Assembly (NCBI GenBank): GCA_019321725.1
Contig: CM033124.1
Location: 2,232,001-2,296,000, forward strand
DNA: 64,000 nucleotides
DNA from: Paulownia fortunei
Lineage: Eukaryota; Streptophyta; Magnoliopsida; Lamiales; Paulowniaceae
Reading direction: 5' to 3'
In this document: piece after piece, positions 1 to 12,429 of the stretch
Layout of the letters: each line of letters begins with the position of its first letter
Position numbering within the stretch: the stretch's first letter is position 1
Position numbers and translations under genes: made by a program
The notes under the pieces: generated by a model
Told to the model about the DNA's origin: nothing
Database searches by the model: none
The model's input: the letters and a program-made list of their open reading frames with translations, nothing else

Positions 1-126
1 AATTTAGAAGTTTTTTGCCAAACTTAGAACTTAGTTTTTGAGTTATAATTAGTAAACATATTGTATTAAAGTATAATTTTGTAATATTTAGTTATTACTT
101 GTACGTAACATCTAATTTTTTTTTAC

Positions 127-636
127 CTTAAACCATTTCCATCTAGCATTTGTGCAATCATCATCAACTGGTTCAGGAGTAACAAGAAGTAGAGTGTGAA
201 GCTTTAGTACTGCATTCAAGACAGCATGGAAATGCTTGCTAACTGTTTGGCTAGATCGTTAGAAATCAAATCGCACAACCCTAATTTTTTTATGATGGGC
301 CAACACAGATAGAAATAGGGCAACTTTTTCACTAATAGAGACATATCTAGAATCTAGAAGCCCTCCAACATGCTGTAAGAGGTAACATAGCCTAGCAAAA
401 GCACCACGCATCATCCTTAAATTGTCAAGACAATCGACATCACTAAGTGTAATAAGGTCTTGTAAATGTTCTACTTGTTTTAGTATCCTATCTGCCAGTT
501 GATTTCGATATTTATTGAGAAATCACCTCACAAATAGGTTCAATAGGAAAAAACTTTCAAGCATAATTTCCTCGACAATTAGAAATATCTCTACCCTTCT
601 CCTTGCAATTTCAACCATCAAAGTTGCATGTGCCAT
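127..636 (-). pseudogene. PIF/Harbinger transposase, N-terminal exon, decayed
   Basis: Read on the minus strand from an ATG at 636, one frame runs to 127 with two in-frame stops (near 545 and 266). Conserved blocks of plant HARBI1-like nucleases are visible: FARLCYLLQHVGGLLDSR, VALFLSVLAHHKKIRVVRF, TVSKHFHAVLNAVLKLH and ARWKWFK. The last block is followed at once by GT (126-125), where plant PIF transposases commonly have an intron just before the ALDGT motif. This exon precedes the catalytic DDE domain, which would lie left of the window edge. The domain order is seen in the sequence and the family assignment comes from known motifs. The stops make activity unlikely. A domesticated HARBI1-like gene is a less likely alternative. 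Confidence 0.82.
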
Positions 637-3600
637 ATGATAATTGATTTAATTTTTTTACCACATTCAAATCAATCAAGCATGATACCAAGATGCATAT
701 GCAATGCAAAGTAATTAAAAGCTTTAATTTAATAACATTTATAAACAACTTTCATTTTTACTAGAAATCATTCTGATTGAACTATTTTGAATCAAATAAT
801 CATACTCATGCATCAATATTTTTTTTACATAAGCAATCACATAAAAGACAAAATTGAATAAAACAAACAATATGTTGGTCAACATATTCTAACTTCAACC
901 TTCTATCTAAACTTTTTGCATAGAACTTCCTAGTTCAACCATTATTATAAAATTTAAGTAAAAAGACAAGGACAAAAAAATAATATAGTACTAAAACCTG
1001 ATGATGATGCATTCATTTATCAGTGTGATTAAGTAATTGCACCGTTACACATCATAAATCACATCGGATGTGAAAATAAACTTAAAAAATACCAAAAATC
1101 AGAGTGAAATATACTATGTCAAAGCCACAAATAATACTTCAAAAAAAATCAAATAATCAATTTTCAATTTAAATTCTGCCATCACAGGTTTTGAAGTACA
1201 TAGTTCAAAAAATCACTTACCTCAACCTAAAAATCAGTACAACCTTCAACCCAAATTTCTGCAAGATAAAAAATTTCATGAGTAAGCACATTAATATAAA
1301 AAAGAGAACCATTTCTATTTGCTTGGGAATTAAAAAAAGAGGAAGAGGAATAGGAGTTATCCGCAACTTCTTATGTTAGTTTGTCCAGCAAATATTTCCA
1401 CCCGACAACCCCACTACTTAGTCGCTTCTCAACTTGCCTCGGCCATTGTCGTCAATCCACTAGTACAAAGCTCCAGGGCGTGAATCTGCAAAGAGTTGAG
1501 TTGCATATAGGAGGAAGTAGCTGAAATTTGATTACCTAGGGTTTCATTCTTCTTATTTATAATGGAGGGTTATTTTCATTTTTTCAAAAATTATTATGGG
1601 CTCTTGAATTAGGTTGGATTATGGATCAGACCACCTATGTGAAATGCAGAATACTTAACAAAGCCTGATACCATGACGGGCTTCATTTACATATTGGGCC
1701 TCAAGTGTATGAAGCAAACATATTAATAGAGTGGATATGAAATAAAAAGTGTCCATAAACCCCAAGCAAATAGGCCCTTAATATATATGTTTTCAAAAAT
1801 TATTTTATGTGAGCTTAACTCATCCTTTTGATCAATTGTTCGGACATGAAGAAAGATTAATTGAGTTCTGTAGCTTGGAGCTAAACTTTTGCTATTGAGA
1901 AATTAATAAAATTGCAACTTTTTTGGCAAAAAATGGGACATTAAATATTTTTAAAATTAGTTTTTTATGTAATAGATCTATTTTGTTGAAACAATATATC
2001 TTCGAGGTGTCGTTTTATAGACAACTATTTCAGAATAAATCTAACAAATAATACAAAGTTTAAAAAAATAATACTTAAAAAATTACAAGCATTTTTAACT
2101 TTACACTGAGTCGTCTGAAGCCTTTATTAACCATAAATTGCCTCATGTGAGATATTTTCAGTGTAAAATAATTTTGAAACTTTTCCTAATAAAAATTTAT
2201 AAGAAACGGATTCAAGCCATCCGGCGTCTGGACAAGATACAATTCTTTTTTCCTTTTTTTTTTTTGGATTCTATATGTTTAATATGTGAGACTATTTAAC
2301 CTTTTTGTATTTTAATTTTTTTTTAACAGTTCGAATTATACTTGATTCACTGTGAAGATTACATAAAAGATAATAAGGAGATGTGATTTGTGTCGTTACA
2401 CCTAGTATAATTTTTTCCAAAGTGTTGGAAATTTTATGATATATAAATTTTTCAAAAAGATTTAAGGCAGCATGTGCCGCCAAAAAGTTTGCTATCATAT
2501 ATAATCTCTCTATATATCAAAAAATTGAATTAAAGTTATGATAATCTGATAAAGATCGTCCAATAATGCTTTAGCGACATAACTTGTGAATATCTAATCA
2601 AGATCGTCCAACAATGCTTTAGTGACATTGTTAGGGAATATTTGATTTTATTTTGACTGTTTTGAAGGAATTATTTGGAGAGAACGAGTTTTGATGTGAT
2701 GTATTGAAAAATATAATGTATTAATAAAAATATATATTGAAAAATGTTATATATATTTAATTTTATTTTGAAAAAAAGAATTGAGAAAGAGTTTTTCTTT
2801 TTTGGCAAAACAAAACCAAAGATAGCCTTAGAGACTTTTATGACACATGCTTACTATATGCAATTAGTAATCCACTTTCACATTTTAACTGTACCTTCTG
2901 AACTCGTGTTAATTGATGGTCCTTTTGGGAAAACTAAGGCATTTTTAATTTAGATTATTTTTCTAATATTGTGTATTTGATTTTAAAGTAAATATATAAA
3001 ATTGGTAATTTGTGTCACCACACAGTGTAGTTATCAATATGAAAAATTAGTTTTTTAGGATTAAATTATAAAAATTTCCTTGGAAGTTTAACTTAACTAT
3101 AAAAAGAATCCGATTAATTTTTAAAATTAAAAATACTACTTAAATTTATTTTACAAATACCCCTCAATATGTGTAAATAAAAATAAATATTAATAAAGTA
3201 TTTGTAATTTACTCATACAAATTTTAGTAAATAACTCAATCCTCAAAATAGTTTTTGTAATTCACTTTATTTTTATATATACGAACTTGAAAAGATGAAA
3301 GATAGATCAAAATTCTTAATAAATATTCTCCAAGTTTTTAATTTACCCTTTGATAAAATTCTTGATATTTTGTTATCTTACCTATTTGGAACTGATTTTA
3401 TGAACAATCAACTTTCAGAACAATTATTTTTATCAAGATTTAATTTGAAAACTCAACCAAACAACTCACTGGATTAAAAGGTAATCAAATCATTTTCTGG
3501 ATTCGATCGAAGAATAATAAAAACCAAATATGCCCTAAAAAGATAATCAAATCAAATTTTTTAGCTTAATTAGAAAAATAAAACTAAACGAAAAATGCCC

Positions 3601-3640
3601 TCCATAGGACTTATAAGCATTGATGTCGAAATTTTACATG
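637..3640. other. AT-rich intergenic stretch, no gene recognised
   Basis: About 3 kb of AT-rich sequence with frequent stops in all frames. A GC-richer patch at about 1,380-1,560 resembles a UTR or promoter-like region, but no coding block could be assigned to it. A 48-bp period direct duplication sits at 2,553-2,650. The short ORFs here have no recognisable motif and look accidental. Confidence 0.6.
2553..2650. repeat. Two-copy direct repeat, period 48 bp
   Basis: The motif AGATCGTCCAA followed by AATGCTTTAG and GACAT occurs at 2,553 and again at 2,601, with a few mismatches between copies. It lies in non-coding AT-rich DNA. Confidence 0.6.
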
Positions 3641-3790
3641 ACAAAGGTGGCTGCACATTAGATAAAAGTACTCAAGTTTGATTCAAGTACAATAACAACT
3701 ATTTTGCAATTAATAGAAGCCTAGGAAAGCAGATGACCAGATCTCAGTTCAGTTAGCATATATGATGATACAAGAGATACCAATCGCCAC

Positions 3791-6700
3791 CTAGTCATGA
3801 TCTGCTTCTTCTATTTCTTCATCCTCAGGCATGCCACGAAGATATAGAACATTATTGCATCTGCAAAAGGCACCCACAGAAGATCGGGTCATTAATCTGA
3901 ACTATAGAACACTCACAAATTCTAACTCGTAAAGCTGACCGTGCTCCCTGTCATAATGCTAAGTGAAGGCAACTGCAAGTATAGCAACTTTGCCAGCTCT
4001 ACAAAGAGACTATACCACACGCAATGGACATTGCTGAATAATTTCATCCTTTGTACATTAACTAAATCAAAATTATCAAACTGAGGGAAATTTACAGATT
4101 TGAAGTAAACAAATGCTCAGAGTTTGGTAAACTATGATATAAGAAATCAATTCATTTACACTAAAAACTATGCTTGGGGAATAAAAGCATTCGCATGGGG
4201 AAATAGGAAAAAAATGATATCTTCATAAGCATGTTTTTGGATTGTCATAGTAGATTTTTTTCCCTAGCTTTTTTTAGAGGTAAATGTGTTATGTAATTGC
4301 ACCCTAAACCTTATGGTAACAATGCATATTGGCCCTGCAATGACATGTTGGCTCAGCCACAGAGCCAAGCTATATTTGTTTCGCAACCATATAGCAATTC
4401 TCTAGTAATTCTGTCACCTAGTTAACCATTACATCAAGCAACAAACAAACTATAAATAATGGCAGGATCAAGGTTGAGAGTTGGGACATCCTTAAATTAT
4501 GCAAACACTTGCTAGAAGGCAACAAACGCCCATAATTATAATGAAAGGTGAAAGCACTTTATCCTGTGAGGAGCAATAATATTTTATATAGAAAGAATTA
4601 ACCATGGAAAATGACTGATCCAAATATTGTAATATTAAGCTGATCAGAGCAAACTACAATATCCATGTCCCTCAAGAATATGAATATCATATGTACTCAG
4701 AAGATAATTGTGAGAGAAGACAAATGGAAATGGCTGGTCAGTTACCTGATCAAGATCTCTCCAAGACTTCCAGTGCACTGCCCATCGATATATTCTTCAG
4801 CATTTGCAAGCTGCCAAAAATATACATCGATCACATTAATGGCTAACATTAAACAGCTTTTACTAGTTTGAATAAATCTCTCAAAGGGGCAACGTTCCCA
4901 CTCAAGCTCTTAGTTTAGTTTCAATGATAGTTCAACAATGTTTACCTTTTTCATTTTGCACATTTCATATAATCTTCATTACCTTTTGAAAGTGGTTATA
5001 GGACTAATACTTTTAGACACTCCTCATTCTCTCACTTCACTTGCCCTTTGTGAAATGAGTACTGTAATCCAATAGTTGTAAAAGCTTCATAACATGTTGC
5101 AGTGCACAAGAATTGATAAGAGAATCCTATCCAAAAATTTAAACTTCACCATATTTTGTAGCACATGAATTTACAGATAATCCTACCAAAAATTTAAACT
5201 CTCACAATATTCTAATGCATGAGTGTCAAACATGTGGCAGATTGCATAAAACAACTTTATAACAATACAACATGAAAAATGTTTCTCAAAAAAATTAATA
5301 TTTATAAACATGGACAGACCAGCATATATAATAGGCAGCCTCTTGAAATACAGCAATTAGTCCAATAAAGAAACATTCATCTCAGATGGGCATGCGAAAC
5401 TATGTCTGGAGTTCCATTACAAACACTTCACAACACAATATGAGCGTACATTACCATGTATTAATGGGAAATGTTCAATATCTTCTGATGCCATAGCAGC
5501 ACTTCAGCAGTACCAATGAATTAAGTAGATGGTCATATTTTCACATTCGAAACCCATATCAAGTCCATGTGATATTGCCCTTTTGTATTTCAACATTACT
5601 ATGAATGCATCAACATAGCAAATCATACAAAAATCAGTTTTGTAATAGGTACCTGCAAGTTCATGTATGAATCCACAGAGACAAGATAACCTGAAATGGA
5701 AGCCAAAAGAAGAAAATTAATCCTCTTACTGATAACTGAGAACATATCAAGGTGTATGGGTACAATTAAATGACGAGAAATTATAATGTGAGCGAATGAG
5801 TCCCAAAAATTTAATTACCTTTGTATTCCATTCCCCATTTGAGTTTTACCATTACAGGCTTCCCAGTCAAATTGTTCAAGAAAGGCTTCGGGTTAACCGG
5901 TACAGTCTGCAAGCACAACAATATAAAAGTTTCAGAATACAGAAATAGATAATTATGCCCAAACTAAAACTAAATCTACGCAATCAAATCCTGAAGATAC
6001 AACAACACCTATTCATTCCAGCATGGAAACTCTCAACTGAAGTTTCTTCCTGCCAAAGACCTTCAGCTAATGAAACCCAAAAAAAGAAAAGCAAACAAAA
6101 CCCAAAAAGAGAAGTGGCAGTTTTTTGCCTTCTACAGCCCATTCATGAGGTGATGGCAGAGGGACTTTTGGTCCAACAACTAACCCAAAATGCAGTAGAT
6201 ATTACATGCTAGAAAATAAACAATGACTTCAAATCCTTAAATGGAAGAGTCCTACACCAATCTAGGCAGATATTTTAGGTAGAATAGCAAATCTTAAGAG
6301 TTCTTAGTTTTTTTGTCAAATGCTAGTTGCCAAATTTTAGTATTCACTAAAATGTGGTCCTAAATGAGACATGTCAACTTATTTGTCTACTTGTTGTCCA
6401 CATTTATCACCTATTCGGTTATACAAGTTAGGTTTCTAAGATACTTAGTAAAAGTCTGGCCTTAATAAATGCAAATCACCCATTTTCGGACATCATGCTT
6501 GTGTTCAAATCAAAATTAATTACTGCAAAGCACAGTTGATTGTTCATCTAAACTATAAATTAGAAGATGAAATTCAATAACCTAGCTATCAGAACCCAGT
6601 CATGACAGTCCACTCCTTTACCCACTGCTTCATGGAAGACACTTGATGTTCACAAATTACAGAACCTCCGGTATTAATAGTTACTAAAAACAGTAACGAA

Positions 6701-7419
6701 CATCACATAACATATAATAAAAATAACACATGAATGCCCTTAGTTAAAGTCCTGCATGGTTATGGGGAACTTAAAAGAATGTGCGATCATTAATGCGTTT
6801 GGATTCTTAAAATTGAGCTCATTGTACTGGAATTGATCAAAACTATTCAAATACAAGAGAAGTAACTCTAAGTCCAATTCTAAGGCTTAGATTCCTTAAT
6901 GCCAAACACTATGCTTCCATCGTCACTGTGATGTTTGTAAAATCCCATTTGATAACGTGGGTGGGAGCACAGGAGTACCATCGCGGCAAAATAAAATAAA
7001 AAATGTCAGTGGTTTAAAAATGAGAATAAATATATTAGCATATAATTCTATTTTATATAGAAACTAATAACTCAAATCAACCCATTACTTCAACAAATTA
7101 AAGCAAATAGATTTTCTCATAGCTGAAATTCGCCCTATCTCCAAAAATCACAGCCATTGCCCAAGTTAAACCAATCCCACATGTTAATTTTATTCATTTT
7201 TCAGGAAAATGAAAAAAGAAAAATATACGAAAGAAAACGGAAATGGACAAGGAAAGAATTCAAAAACGCCCAAAACACTCATTTCCACCCTCGATATTTC
7301 CTTCCCATTTCTTTTTCCTGCTTCTATAATCTTTTCAATTGTGAGACCATGAAGATACATACACACACCGCATAATTTTACATAATTAAAAGAAAATAAG
7401 GAGAGGGACTTACAGCCAT
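3791..7419 (-). CDS. Small nuclear ribonucleoprotein F (SmF), five exons, complete
   Basis: Core Sm protein of the heptameric ring on U1, U2, U4 and U5 snRNAs, acting in pre-mRNA splicing in the nucleus. Exons on the minus strand: 7419-7414 (only ATG GCT), 5906-5819, 5690-5653, 4810-4746, 3860-3791. All introns (1507, 128, 842 and 885 nt) have GT/AG ends, and the joined frame is open for 88 residues, the usual plant SmF length. The product begins [20 protein letters not shown]. The Sm1 motif spans roughly residues 16-47 ([20 protein letters not shown]), Sm2 about 62-75 ([13 protein letters not shown]), and the tail is acidic ([12 protein letters not shown]). The start is fixed by the tiny first exon with its strong GTAAGT donor. 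An unusual point is [10 protein letters not shown], where relatives usually have a hydrophobic residue for Cys and Asn for Ser. The gene looks functional. Confidence 0.95.
5907..7413 (-). other. Intron 1 of the SmF gene (1.5 kb)
   Basis: A long first intron directly after codon 2, with a GTAAGT donor at 7413 and a TTGCAG acceptor ending at 5907. Long first introns next to the start codon are common in plant housekeeping genes and may carry regulatory signals; none was identified here. ORFs of 60-90 codons inside it (5955-6212, 7157-7462) have no motif and are treated as chance. Confidence 0.8.
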
Positions 7420-7509
7420 TGCAGCGGTTCTTGGAAGGAGAGAGATTTCTTTTGGCGGGCAACCTCGCAGCGTCAAAGGGGTTTAGGGTTTTGGAAAGTA
7501 GTCGAAACC

Positions 7510-8377
7510 AAACAACGGCGTATTGTTGGTTATGTTTTATGGCTGTTTAAAATTGGAAAAACTGGGGAAAAAAATTCTGTAATTTGAATAAAAACAGTTT
7601 TAGAATAAATGGGATAATAAAATACTATGAAATTGAGATTGTTATGATAATTTAGTCGGGTTATTTGCATCCATCTCTTTTGATATTTGAATTTTTGATA
7701 AAAAAAATTTAGTATTATTAAATTAATTTTTTTAAAAGAACTTGTATTGAAAGACCAAAAAGCTGCTAACTTAATATATATGAAAAATTCAATCACTCAA
7801 AAAGTTTATCTAGAGTTTATTTTTAAACTAAAACCATACAAATGAGAAATAAAAGATTTAAACTTTGAAAAGAAACAAAAATTCAAATTTTGAAAGTCTC
7901 TTCAATTATATACAAAATATTTTAATCTAAGACATGATATAGTACTATAGTTTTCAAACTTCAACCAAATAATGCTAAAGAGGTCTTTTGCCAAAAATTC
8001 AAATCTCAAAGAAGATGAATGCAAGATATAGATGCAAATTACCCTAATTTAGTGTTATATTTGTGGTCTGTAATCATATATTCTCTCAATCTCAAATTTT
8101 GGGACTCTTACTTTTTTTGTAAGATGTTCCAAAATAAGATTTTATTTGTAAAATTAAAATTCTTTTTCGAAAAATATCCTCACACTTAATTAATGATATA
8201 ACACTACTAACTGTCAACCATTACTTTTGCTAGTTCAAATCTTTTATTCTGAAGTCATGTTTTATTTTTTATTCTAAAGTCGTGTTTTATCTTTTATTTC
8301 ACATTATACATAAATGTCAAGTGTATAAAATATTTTGTTAAATAATTACTTGGTTGCGGATCATATATATTTGACAT
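7510..8377. other. AT-rich intergenic spacer between SmF and the Tat element
   Basis: This non-coding AT-rich stretch presumably includes the SmF promoter just upstream of 7,440-7,510. No clear TATA box could be picked out from the background. Apart from a loose match at 7,640-7,690 to wording found again near 37,810, nothing was recognised. Confidence 0.5.
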
Positions 8378-8964
8378 TGATGTGGCCTGAGTTCGGCCAC
8401 AATGGCGTGGCTCTTGTGCATATCAACTTAACAGGATAAACCCTAAGGTGTGGGTAAGGATCAAGTCAGCTCGAGCATTGGCATAAGAAGGCAAGAGCCT
8501 TTACCCCGAACTGAACCTCAAAATTGATATATCGATGCGATAGGTCTAGCTCAACCTTGATAAGGTCTACTTGGGAGGAAATCATCTTACTCAACTTGAG
8601 CCCCATGGAATGCGAGCTTCTGTTAGAATCTTGTAACAAACTAGTTGTTAATGGATAAGGTGGAATATTACGTGGAATGAATCTCTAAAATGAGGAAAAT
8701 TTATCTTTAATTCGGTTAAGGAGAAAATTTTACCTTTTTGCCCTCATGCATGTCATGACTATAAATTGGAGACTTGAGGTAGGGTTTTTTTTTTTTTCCA
8801 GATTCTCATTCATTAATTCTTTAATCAGGACATTTTCTTATTTCATCTTAAGATATTGAGTGATTGACTTGAACGTCAGAGTGATCATGTTGGGCAACCC
8901 CAACGCCACTAACGACTATTTTGCAGGAGCTGATTGGTGGAGATAAGGGGTAGCTGTTATTGAG
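8378..8964 (+). repeat. 5' LTR of the Tat element
   Basis: Aligns with the split 3' LTR. Both start TGATGT, share CCGAACT...CTC and AATGCG.GCTTCT blocks, and end around GTAGCTGTT.TTGAG. Length is about 587 bp against 565 bp for the 3' copy. Pairwise differences are numerous by eye, so the insertion is old. Confidence 0.8.
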
Positions 8965-9261
8965 AAGAAATTTTTGGACAAGGGCTATCTTAGTTCTCTC
9001 CAAGTAGAGCTATTTGTGGGAAACTATGGGTTAAGGTGTGACAAAATGTCAGGGGTTGGTAGAGGTTTGCATGGAGGAGATTCACACTAGAGGTAGGACG
9101 TATCTCTTTCTCTGCTGCAGAACCTACCGATGGAGCAGGACTTGGAAGAGAGAGATAGCTGACCACCAATTACTCTTGGTGTTCTTCTCCAACAGGCCAC
9201 TAGTGCTCCACGAGATAACTTGGAAATGGAGTTTGCCATAACCACGTTAGGGTAGCTCACC

Positions 9262-11590
9262 ATGGAACAACTAATGGGGTTGGTGGCAGGAGCGATAGAT
9301 ACTGCTCTGAGACAAAGGGAAGCCAATATGCCACCACCTCAGAGGGATGGATCATCCTTACCCTTAGATGGAGGAAAGTCATGTAACTGAGAAATTTTAT
9401 CCACCAAATGAGATACAGGAGGAGAGCTATAACAACGAGGGTAGAAGTAAAGTTGTGTCTAAGAGAATACCTTATCTCCCCGAGAGGATGGATAACTTGC
9501 ATTGGGAGATAAAAGAGATTCGAAGAAAGATGGTGGGGGAGGAGAACCTCAAAAATGGGGGATTCCCTTTTCCGAGAATATCAAGGAGGATGTCCTGCCC
9601 ATTAATTTTAGAGCCTTAAACTATGAGTATGATTGAAATCCTAATCCTTGGGAACTTTTGTGTCAGTTCGAAAACTCAGCTCTTCTGTACTGGTATTCTG
9701 ATGGAGTGAAGTGTCAGGTGTTCCTCACCACCTTAGCCAAATTAGCCCAATAGTGGTTTAATTAGCTTCTGCCCAATTTTATTCACTCATTCGATGAGTT
9801 CAGTTCAACTTTCTTACACCAATTTGCTAGTACAAGGAAGTACCAGAAAACTCCTCTTACTTTGTTTAGCTTTTATTAGAATGAGGGGGAGACTCTCAAA
9901 ACTTACATCACAAGATTCATTATTGCAGCTTTGGAAGTGTCTTTAGTCACACAGGAGATATTGACTAATGCTCTAGCCTAGGGCCTTTAGGATGGCGACT
10001 TCTTTAGATCATTGGCTAAGAAGTTGGCTAAAAGTTTTAACAGTCTGTTAGCTTGGGCATAAAAATACATCATCATGGAAAAAGCCCAAATAATGAAAAA
10101 GAAGAAAGGTTGGGAAAAACGAAGGGAGAGGAATAAGCCAATAATGGAGGAGGTAAGTCATGGGAAGAAACATAGATCCGAGGTTATGGGACTCCATCCG
10201 AGCAAGCCCACTGACCTTGGAAACTTTACTTCTTTAGTCGCACCTAGGGGTGATCATGGTGCGCTTTTGCGATTTTTCTCATTAATTTCAAACCGAATTG
10301 CCATGTGCGGTTGTGCTAAAATTTAATTTCAAATTGCGGTTTTGTCAATTAAAATAAAAAGTGTGGTTTTAAGTGGTTGCGGGCGGTTTGACAGTTTTTT
10401 ACCAATAAAAATAAACGATTAAGCCAAAAAAAAAAGGTAAAGATATTAGTAGAAAAAATCACTTCAAATAACACCATAGCCTTAATGTGAAAATATTAGC
10501 ATAGCCTATCTAGTACTAACAATCGTTGTACATAAATTTCAACTCATTTCATATATTCTACTTACTCATTTAATTTTATTTATGTTGTATAAACTATAAT
10601 ATGTATGATAGAGAAAATAGCATAAAAATTCTCATATTTCAAAATGTAAATAGAAATAAAATTATTTGAATATACAAACATCATAAACACACAAAAATTT
10701 GAGTATGTACATAAAGAAAAAAAGAAAAAATACTTATTTTCTTCGTCTTCTATTTCTTGGAAAGAAAAATTGACTTAATTCATATGCCATAAAACTACAA
10801 TGAAAAAGCAAACAATTGAAAATGAAGTAGAAAAAAAATCTTGCAAAAATTAAATAAACCAACACTTCTAAAAGAAAAAGAAAATGCTAAACTTTTTAAA
10901 ATTGAAATTAAACATAAATTCTCCTTGCATTACAACTTGAGATAAATGAAAAATAAAGAAATTTTATGAGAAGTTGATGAGCATATAAATAGTTAATTTT
11001 GTGAAATTTAAAAAAATATTACAATTACAAGTTAATTATCAAAACTAAAATTATTATTGATTATTAATAAATTTAATATTCATATATAGGCGGTGCGGTT
11101 AGGTTTAGTCCAACTCCAAACTGCCACCAAATCATATAAGGCGGTGCGGTTTTAATTAAAATTTTAAACTGCAGTTTATGTACTAATTTAATAAAAATGA
11201 TTTGGTACAGTATGGTGCGATCAGTTCGGTAAGTTTTTAAATTTTTATGATCACCCCTAGTCGCACCTATGTCACAGATGTTGGTAGCAATCCAAGAACA
11301 TAAGAAATTACAATGACCTCAGAGTTATTCTAAGACATCTACTAAGCCAAAGTCCAACCCTTTTTGAAAGTTTCATAATGATTATGGACACACTATGGAT
11401 AAGTGCAGGCATTTGAGGGATGGAATTGAATGGTTAGTTCTCGCATGGTACTTGAGGGAATAGATAGGTTAGGAGAAGGAGTATGAACCAAAGAGGGGGG
11501 TAGATCTAGAGTGATAAGTCCTTCCTAGTTATACAAAGATGCTAGAAACCAAGGCTGGTGGGTTGGGGGGAGGGAGACAGATAGAAGACC
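9262..11590 (+). pseudogene. gag of the Tat element, interrupted by a hAT insertion
   Basis: The frame starting MEQLMGLVAGAIDTALRQRE at 9,262 leads into a capsid-like retrotransposon gag domain at 9,590-10,090. Recognisable pieces include NPWELLCQFENSALLYWYSDG, KCQVFLTTLAKLAQ and FSSTFLHQFASTRKYQKTPL. After the hAT insertion (10,245-11,259) gag resumes with a degenerate zinc-knuckle-like segment (FHNDYGHTMDKCRHL, near 11,370-11,410). Many stops stand where Trp or Gln is expected, so no functional capsid protein can be made. Confidence 0.75.
10245..11259. mobile_element. Non-autonomous hAT element with perfect 8-bp TSD
   Basis: Ends are TAGGGGTGATCAT at 10,245 and its inverse ATGATCACCCCTA ending at 11,259. 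Both are flanked by the 8-bp direct repeat GTCGCACC (10,237-10,244 and 11,260-11,267). An 8-bp TSD with TAGGGGTG termini is diagnostic of the hAT superfamily. Subterminal regions on both sides carry repeated GCGGTT/GTGCGGTT motifs, the usual transposase-binding arrangement. The AT-rich interior has no transposase coding capacity. The element lies in the Tat gag, so it is younger than the Tat insertion. Confidence 0.93.
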
Positions 11591-11799
11591 CCATTAATGA
11601 GGAATGATACAAACAATTGTAAGTAGTTTTACAGAGGGAGATTCCAAAAGGACTATGAAAGCACATGTCAGGCTTGCCCGACATAGAGAAGGGCATGAAG
11701 TAAAGAGGGTAATCAAAGGTCCAACATTACAATTCGGTCCCAAAGACTCATGGGAATTGCTGGCACCCCACAATGATACGTTGGTTATTATAACAACTA

Positions 11800-12230
11800 T
11801 TGCCAACTATAACGTAGCTTGAGTATTAGTGGACACGGGTAGCTCTACCAATATTTTCTTTCTTGAGGCCTATAGATAGATGGATCTGGGAATTGAATTA
11901 CAACTAGTAGACTCTGCACTGTTCGGGTTTGCAGGATTCACGATTGGACCTTTGGGATAATTAGTTCTGTCCGTAATCTTTGGCGCAGAGCCATTGCGAA
12001 AAACGATGATGGTGAAGTTCTTAGTTGTGAATACCTATTCAACATACAATAACCTACTAGGGAGGCCCTTCATGAATATTTTTCAAGCAGTGGTCTCTAC
12101 TTTCCATATGAAACTCAAGTTCCCAGTAAGAGAAGCAATCAGAGAAGTGGAGTGAGACAAGTGCCTTGCTCAAAAATGCTATGTGGAAGTAGTAAAGAAA
12201 ACAAAAAAGAAAAAATAGGGAGAGCATGTT
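11800..12230 (+). pseudogene. Aspartic protease region of the Tat element
   Basis: The retroviral-type protease signature VLVDTGSSTNIFFLEAY is at about 11,822-11,875, followed by LLGRPFMNIFQAVVSTFHMKLKFP (broken here as it is a long motif: key residues LLGRP then HMKLKF) near 12,055-12,122. The catalytic DTGS is intact, but stops flank it. Its role would have been maturation of the gag-pol polyprotein. Confidence 0.78.
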
Positions 12231-12429
12231 GAGTCGATGGAGGTTGATCAAGGGATGAAGGGAGAAAAAACGAAATGGAGAACATGTGATGATTAGTCAC
12301 ATATTAGGCCAGGCAAAAAATTATTAGTCATGGAACTGGTCGAGGGGAACCAAAAAAAAAACTATGTGTATTAGATCACAGCTCGACCCAGGAATAGCTG
12401 AACAACTAACCTAGTTCTTGAGAGCTAAT

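Noticed and set aside
7190..7462. 90-codon minus-strand ORF overlapping the SmF start
   Set aside because: It crosses the SmF exon 1/intron 1 boundary in a different frame, and the spliced SmF model explains the locus.
8373..8380. Target-site duplication of the Tat element
   Set aside because: No 5-bp match was found between the left flank (GACAT or ATTGA) and the right flank after 30,039; the exact LTR end is uncertain, so no TSD is claimed.
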